From Massospora cicadina (taxonomy: Eukaryota; Entomophthoromycota; Entomophthoromycetes; Entomophthorales; Entomophthoraceae): a stretch of 64,000 nt of DNA. Shown here piece by piece: positions 57,923-64,000 of this stretch. Below the pieces are notes generated by a model that was not told the origin of the DNA, did not search any database, and saw only the letters and a program-made list of their open reading frames with translations. Location of the stretch: positions 62,001 through 126,000 of the forward strand of contig JAKSZP010018514.1 of NCBI GenBank assembly GCA_022478985.1. Direction: 5' to 3'. The stretch's first letter is position 1. Every line of letters starts with the position of its first letter. A program made the position numbers and the translations under genes.

Positions 57923-58806
57923 AAAGCAGTCCATACCATCGTAATCACATCAAACCTATTGGAATGGGGGAGCTCAACAATAAAGTTGCCAGATACCAAA
58001 ATCCATGGACCTTAAACCTGCTCAGGGGATGCAGGAGATCATTCCTACCTGATCAATGTGACTTATTATGTGCACATGTCATGCAATTGGTAATTTACTA
58101 AAACAAATCATTGGAGATGCACTGTTAATTAAACGTTCACCTAATCAAATTGAGGCATTTTTGTGCCTGGGGTGACCCACCACTGGGGATCATGGTGAGT
58201 GGTTATTTCTTCATCCTAATGTTGGGGAGGCACCAAAACCTGGCCAAAGAACATAATCTATCCCTCTACTACTGAGTAATGAGTACGCTTGTGGCTCAGT
58301 GCACCCACCTAATCAAATAGCTCCAACCCACCCTTGTAAAAGGTCTGACTCACCAGCACCTGAGATACTGATGGCACATCTGGCGCCCAGTCAGCCCTAA
58401 AAACTGCAAGAGGAGTAATGGTGAATTTTGGGTGGAAGGGATTACTGTTTTTTTATCTCCTCCTCCATCAAACTCAGGGAAGGGTTGCTACTCTGCAGAT
58501 TGGATAGAATACTTAACGCCCCTTTACAAACTTGTACTTAAAATTAAACCTTAACAAGTCACAGATCTTGAGACTGATGGCGCGCATACTTCTGGGGTTT
58601 CCAGAGGCACATCCAGGCCTGATGATCCATCCACTCGATCACCTCATGTGGCACTCTGCAGAAGGTACCGCCAGTGAGTAAGTGGCCATGATACAGCAGT
58701 TAGCTCCTTATTATAGTGTCCCAGGACTATTTGGATGAAGTAAACTTGCACGAAAGATAATTTACCAGATGCTCTCCCTGTCATGCGCTTAAAGCAGCAC
58801 TTCCCC
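57923..58806 (-). pseudogene. D2 pol: RNase H to integrase start
   Basis: On the minus strand the integrase begins again with NFIVELPHSNRFDVITMV, the D1-type strand VDFIVEVPVFNGYDAIM, next to the 15-bp duplication. Further right are linker remnants and RNase H bases similar to D1 35880-36060. It is cut at 58807 by a family C LTR. RT is not in the window. Confidence 0.7.
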
Positions 58807-59870
58807 TGTTGGGATTTTTGCCCATATTACCAGCCTGCTAGATTACCTGGTACCACAAGGGGAAAATCCCTAAGGCAAAGTGAATCGGAAATCAGTTGGA
58901 CCAAGTTTTGGAGGAACTAAATTCAGGGGATTTTGGGATATTTGCCTGGTCATATCTGTTGGGGATCAATCTGTATAAATACTTAAGCTCTCATCGGGTG
59001 GAGTTGCCAACGAAATAGGGGCATCTGATAGTGATTAACTATCAGGTGTACCAATTGGGATTGGTCAGGTTTCATCACTGACAGATTGGGAATGAATAGT
59101 GAGTTGCAAGGCGAGTGATGCTGCCTGCAACTAGAAAATCAATTGGTTGGTGAGTGACCTGCCATAATGGGTGATAAGTCCCATTACCTAAACAGGTCTC
59201 TAGCCAAATATGGTTGGTTCACTTGGATCAAGAGAAAAACGTTAGGGACACATTTTCAGACTCTTTCCTTTTATGTCTTGAGGATGTCCAATGATGGAAT
59301 CCTAGCCAGGATGGGGAAGACCATTGCTGCTGAGTCAAGGATGGGTGATTCAATGCCAATGGCATTACATCAAAGAGGTGTCAACTGAGGGTTAGACAGC
59401 CAAATTCCCCACTATATAATTCCCTAGGATTTACTATAATAAAGAAAGTAATTTTACAGACTTTAGAGTTTATATAAGTTACATTAAATTTGGTGTATAG
59501 GTAGACTATCAGATTCTATTGTGTTGTTCTATCTCAAGAATATTATTGCAGAGGGCAATAATTGGAAGACTCTCAGAGAGAAGAGTAAAGATCCAAGTGG
59601 GGATCTAGAGACAAAGAACCACAAAGAGGGATAGCTGCTGACTGTCTGTTGGGCCAAAAGAGACTGTCACTGGGGTATATTAGCGAAGATCAGGTGGACA
59701 AGAGTATATGGAACAAATCCCTACAAATACAACTTTAAGAGTACCAAATTGGATATTCTGGCCAAGCATTGGGCCATAATATAATTCATACTCAACTACG
59801 GATAATAGTCTCCATACTATTATCAATTAATAATACCTTCTATACAACATGACAAAGTGTACGAGAAAAC
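58807..59870 (+). repeat. Family C LTR, plus strand, cut by the LINE
   Basis: It starts TGTTGGGATTTTTGCCC and matches the reverse complement of the C1 LTRs down to GACAAAGTG near 59851. The last 55 or so bases are missing because a LINE starts there. No family C coding sequence adjoins, so it is a solo LTR or the 5' LTR of an element continuing beyond the LINE. Confidence 0.85.
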
Positions 59871-59961
59871 AAATCTCTTTCTGCTAAGCATCACTTTTCG
59901 AAAATCAATTCAGCCTGAAATTTAGCTCCACTAAAGAGATTTACGAAAACTATTAGCAAAT

Positions 59962-62682
59962 ATGGCGGGAAACCCCGCAAAAGAACCCGCAGGCTATGCC
60001 AAACGAGCCAGCACCACCCCCAAACGAAGCAACCCTCGGTTACCCACCTCAGGGTCAACCAGAATCACCCGCTCTCAAGCAGCAGCCATGAAAGCAGGCA
60101 CCACCCCCCAATCTGGAGCTACTCCAACTAGCGCCAGTTCACCTGATCGCACTTCTGCAACCTGCACGCCTAACAGCTCTGTGTGCGCTGCCTCCCACCA
60201 ACCCGCTGGGCCCCCTCCAACCAAGGAGGCCATCACCCACGCTGTTTTAATGGCGTCTGCTCAGTTGAATGCAACTCAGCCCATCCAGACATTCACCTCC
60301 CCCATTTTGTCAGCTAATTCAGCCCCATCTATTATTGCTGACACTGTGTTTCTGGCTCCCTCCATGAGTGGCGATACCCAGCTACCTGGCCCCCAAATCC
60401 TCAGATGTAAGGTTGGATTAGCCGCACATTCTGGTTCACTAAGCACCAAATTGGGACAATCTACTCTTCCCAATGAGGATTCAAATGGTTCGGATTTTGG
60501 AACTTCACACCAGTTCCAATCTCACCCGTCCCATTTAAACTCCATAATCGGCACTTCTCAAGTCGGCACTTTATCTCAATATGCTGAAAACGACCAATTC
60601 ACCAATCAGCCAATGAGTTTTGCCCACAAAATCACAGCAAATACTCGGGCTGAATTTACCCAAATAGATTGGGATGGTGATGAAGCATCGCCCTCCTCCC
60701 AATTGGCTGGAGTTAATTCCAATCTGGATGGGACTCCCCAATTTGGCGAGGCCCAACAATCACTTGGCCCCCAAACCCTCGGATGTAAGGTTGGATTAGC
60801 CGCACATTCTGGTTCACTAAGCACCAAATTGGGACAATCTACTCTTTCCCAATGAGGATTCAAATGGTTCAGATTTTGGAACTTCACACCAGTTCCAATC
60901 TCACCCGTCCCATTCAAACCCCATAATCGGCACTTCTCAAGTCGGCACTTTATCTCAATATGCTGAAAACGACCAATTCACCAATCAGCTAATGAATTTG
61001 CCCACAAAATCACAGCAAATACTCGGGCTGAATTTACCCAAATAGATTGGGATGGTGATGAAACATCTCCCCCTCCCAACTGGCTGGAGTTAATTCCAAT
61101 CTGGATGGGCCTCCCCAATTTAGCGAGGCCCAACAATCCGCCCCTCAATTTAATATGACGCCAGCAACTGCTGTAACATTCCAGAAACAAGGGAACTCCG
61201 CAAACTTGTCCAAACCACCAGCTCACACTCAACCTGCAATTGAAGCCCAAAGCAAACACAAACGTACCAAAGGAGCCACTGGGGCGTGGCAAAAACCTCT
61301 GGCACCAACGCTACCCAAAGCTGATCCCCGTGAAGTGGCGTTTATTGCTGATGTTAAGAAGAAATGGGCCGAAACTAGAGCGCAAAAGCTCTACCTCGCT
61401 CAACCCTCTCCCACGCAATTCGCCTTTATTATGGGCATAACCCTGTTGAATTCTATACAGAGGATTACTTCTCATACTTTGCAGCAATTGCGGAGACATT
61501 CCCTATTAACACCACCATCCATGAATCAGTGGAGGGCCACTACATCGATGTGGGCTTCACTGAAGCTGCCCTTGCTGACCATGCTGCCACCCTCCAGGTC
61601 ATTATTCCACGTGGATCTCTTCGCATCTCCCGCACACGCTCTCACCTGGAGAAAATTTCATGGGTTACTTTTTCCAACCTACCAACGACTGTTGATCCTG
61701 AGTCTCTTAAACTGGCACTCCATCGTGGTTTAATGGAGTTTGGGTCTGTTCTTTCAGTGGACTTTAGCGTCCCCTCTTACTATGCTCCCACTCAAAGAGC
61801 TCGCACTGCAGGGCGTCGTTCATCCCCTCCCCCACTGTATCCCGCAACATTGAGGTTATTCCTCGTGTGGCGGTAGTTGGGGCATGCCCTGAGATCTTCT
61901 TTGTCGACCCTGATCAGGCGCGCCCCCGGTGTTCATGGTGTAACGCCCTTGGACACTTGTATAGTGGCTGCACAGCTCGAAAACAAGCCCTCTTAGCCAC
62001 CACCCAGGGGCCTAAACCAGGCCAAAAACGATCCCACGTGGCTGCAGCAGCAATTCCACAACCCACACAATGGGTTCCCGTTCAAGACCTGTCCCCTGAG
62101 GCCTTACGCCTAGAAGTTGAAACAGCTAACCCCACTATTGGTATGGGATACCTTCGCGCTCATGCCCCCCTTCCAATGGGCACCCCCTCCAATCTCCCAG
62201 AGTCAACTCCCTCTCTCACCAAGCGCAAGGCATCTCCCACAGGGTGGCCCTCGTCAGCCACCCCCACTCAGGGCTCCGCGGCACCCCCACCAACTTCCAC
62301 CAGCGATTTATCGCATCAACCCTCAGCTCCAAATGGAGCTATGCCCACCAGCATGGACTGGCAACTCGCGGCCTGCGGTAGAAGTGCCACCTCAAAGAGT
62401 CCTACCCCAACCCCACAGTCCATTTCGCGAGGATCCTTTGCAGTGTTGGAGGAAGTGAATATGGACTCAGACTCATCAAATGGGGACACCGCGGAGGTCA
62501 CCATTGAGCACCCTCAGGTCCTTCCCCTGCAACGGAGCGGGGGCAGCATCCTAGGCTGGCTTACTGGGTCCTCCGCCCCCCACCCTCTCCTTCCCCTCAG
62601 AACCCTCGACGCTCCTCACGGATTGCAGCTAATAGTCAAGCTAAAGGACTCAAAACTAGCCGCCTCACAGCAGCAGGTTTAA
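59962..62682 (+). pseudogene. LINE ORF1 (Gag-like): Ser/Thr/Pro-rich N-terminus, RRM-like domain, CCHC knuckle
   Basis: The start MAGNPAKEPAGYAKRASTTP and the basic SGSTRITRSQAAAMKA part are well preserved. The N-terminal half is low complexity and contains a 126-codon tandem duplication (60387-61138) with three indels that break the frame. The middle (61155-61520, then another frame 61490-61876) holds RTKGATGAWQKPLAPTLPKA, YFSYFAAIAETFPINTT and the RRM-like WVTFSNLPTTVDPESLK. The knuckle CSWCNALGHLYSGC (61931-61972) is in the third open part (61867-62682), followed by a Pro-rich tail and SFAVLEEVNMDSDSSNGD. It binds element RNA by family knowledge. At least three frameshifts. Confidence 0.85.
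60387..61138 (+). repeat. Tandem duplication of 378 bp in LINE ORF1
   Basis: Copy 1 is 60387-60764 and copy 2 is 60765-61138. They differ at about a dozen bases, plus one inserted T (near 60847) and two single-base losses (near 60992 and 61071). A period of 378 is exactly 126 codons, so the original duplication kept the frame and the indels came later. Confidence 0.92.
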
Positions 62683-62719
62683 GCGCTGGCAACCCCCCAG
62701 GACATGGAGGGGAACAGCT

Positions 62720-64000
62720 ATGAGTCCCCATGGCAGCACCCTGGCCCTGCAATCCATCAACGCAAATGGGTTGCGGGACTTTAAGCGGAGAGCCCGCCTC
62801 CTCCGAAACTTCAGGTCAGCACAAATTGACATCGCTGCTGTCCAGGAGCCCCATATCCTCCCCCACGAACAATCTGCATGGAATGAACAGTTTGGAGGCA
62901 ACTCCTTCTGGACAAACCATGCCGCCCTTATTGTTTTGAATCCCCGGGTTAAAACCCATTCTTTTTCACAATATATAGGTGGCCGCCTCATACTGGCCAA
63001 ACTCACCACTCCTGACTTCTCCTTCTTCGCTGCAAGCATCTACCTGCCTAATGCAGGTCAGGAGCAAAATCGGCTCTTGGAAGAGCTCCTCCAACTCAAT
63101 CTCCCACGGAATACAGTCCTCTTAGGAGATTTCAACACAACCATAAGTCGCGTCCGTGACTCTTACCCCCTGCAGCAAAGGAACGCCCTGGATCAAGTCG
63201 CCTCCAGGATTTCCTTCGCCTGAGTGGCTTTATAGATGCGCTTCCGCCCTCCGCGTCTGGCCTAGGTTGCATGACTAGGATCCAGTATGATGGAGGAGCT
63301 TTCCAGTCAGCGTCACGCATAGATATGGCACTATTTGGCCCCCTGCTAATTGGCCGCGTCTCCTCTCCCATCTCTCGTGACAACCATCTGAGTGATCACA
63401 GGTCACTCACCGTTGTCCTCACCACCACGCTTAGACCGTCGCGTAGGTTCTGGCCTAGGGTTGCCCCAGCTCTTCTCAACAACCCCTTCACTAAGGAGAA
63501 GCTGTCTATGACCATCCGGGAGACTCTCACCTCCCCCCACCCCACCTGCTTGACCACAAGGCTAAATGGGCGGTGACCAAGGAGGGCATCACCCGCGTTG
63601 CTTACAACTGTGCCAAAGCCCAGATGACTGCAGCTCGCGCCAGAGTCAAAAGGGCGGAAGCCAGAATCAGACATCTAGAGCGAAACTGCCAATCTTCGCC
63701 CTCTCCCAGATGGTTGGAAGACTGGGAAGCGGCGCAGGAAGCACTCCGCTTGGAGCTCACACTGAAGGAAGAACGGGCAGCAAACTTTACAACATCTCGT
63801 TACTATGCTCAATGGGAACGCCCCACCCGCTTCTTCTTTCAGAAACAGAAAGCCCGGTCAACAGCGCAGGATATTACTGCACTGAAGATTGGCACTACAA
63901 CCACTTCAGACAAGGAGGAAATCACGCAGGAACTACACCGCTTCTACTCCAGCCTCTTCCAAGCCACCCAGGTGGACCCATCGGACATCCAAGACTTCCT
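62720..64000 (+). pseudogene. LINE ORF2: AP-type endonuclease, linker; RT beyond the edge
   Basis: MSPHGSTLALQSINANGLRD starts the endonuclease. Catalytic boxes are readable: NANG(L), VQEPH, SIYLPN, LLGDFNTTIS, SRIDMALFGP and NHLSDHRSL. A frameshift lies near 63195 and another near 63535. The third open part (63543-64000) has a helical linker (ARARVKRAEARIRHLERN) and ERPTRFFFQKQKAR, the segment that precedes RT in this kind of LINE. The endonuclease nicks target DNA for target-primed reverse transcription. All catalytic residues I can check are present, so the frameshifts are the only visible defects. Confidence 0.92.

Larger units (their letters stand above)
59871..64000 (+). mobile_element. 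LINE (non-LTR retrotransposon), 3' part outside the window
   Basis: A 91-base leader, ORF1 and ORF2 follow each other on the plus strand with 37 bases between them. ORF1 has a zinc knuckle, ORF2 an AP-type endonuclease, the design of fungal Tad-like LINEs; RT would lie to the right of the window. Base composition is G+C rich compared with the neighbours and decay is limited to a few frameshifts, so it is a young insertion. Confidence 0.9.

Noticed and set aside
60606..61292. Minus-strand frames of 103 and 104 codons in the LINE
   Set aside because: They are complements of the duplicated ORF1 segment; ORF1 on the plus strand explains the open frames.

Overview
The window is a eukaryotic, almost certainly fungal (most likely basidiomycete, inferred only from the type of retroelements), repeat island made entirely of nested and decayed retrotransposons. 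I found no convincing host gene, rRNA, tRNA gene, CRISPR array or bacterial feature. Coding regions are recognisable by Gag, protease, reverse transcriptase (RT), RNase H, integrase, chromodomain and LINE endonuclease motifs, but nearly all carry stops and frameshifts. Many stops are TGA where relatives have Arg, consistent with CGA to TGA decay at CpG.

Four Ty3/gypsy families are present; the letters are mine. Family A (plus-strand copies at 1-2777, about 27.5-31.7 kb, 31.9-47.36 kb and 47.36-48.36 kb; a minus-strand end at 48.36-49.08 kb) and family C (full element 3564-13078 on the minus strand; decayed plus-strand copy about 19.88-26.44 kb; LTR at 58807-59870) share a primer binding site and a dUTPase-like domain between protease and RT. 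Family A Gag also holds a collagen-like Gly-X-Y stretch. Family B (full element 13244-19493 plus; truncated copy 49079-54340 minus) and family D (33191-42066 minus; broken copy about 54.4-58.8 kb minus) are chromodomain elements.

Layout: A1 pol remnant; C1 (LTRs of 1.1 kb, exact 5-bp duplication AGGGC) downstream of it; B1 (LTRs of 0.99 kb, exact duplication ATATT); decayed C2; decayed A3; A4, whose gag is split by the nested element D1 (which itself contains a solo LTR with duplication GTGGC); A5 and A6 fragments; truncated B2; a probable D2 LTR carrying a tRNA-derived SINE with a 12-bp duplication; D2 pol split by a 1.9-kb ORF1-only LINE-like element with a 15-bp duplication; a family C LTR; and a larger LINE with ORF1 and endonuclease ORF2 running off the right end.

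The most unusual items are: a 356-codon antisense reading frame with its own TATA-like box and poly(A) signal between integrase and 3' LTR of C1; the dUTPase-like domain in two gypsy families; collagen-like repeats in family A Gag; the ORF1-only LINE resembling mammalian HAL1 in design; and a hydrophobic reading frame conserved in the family B LTR next to gag.
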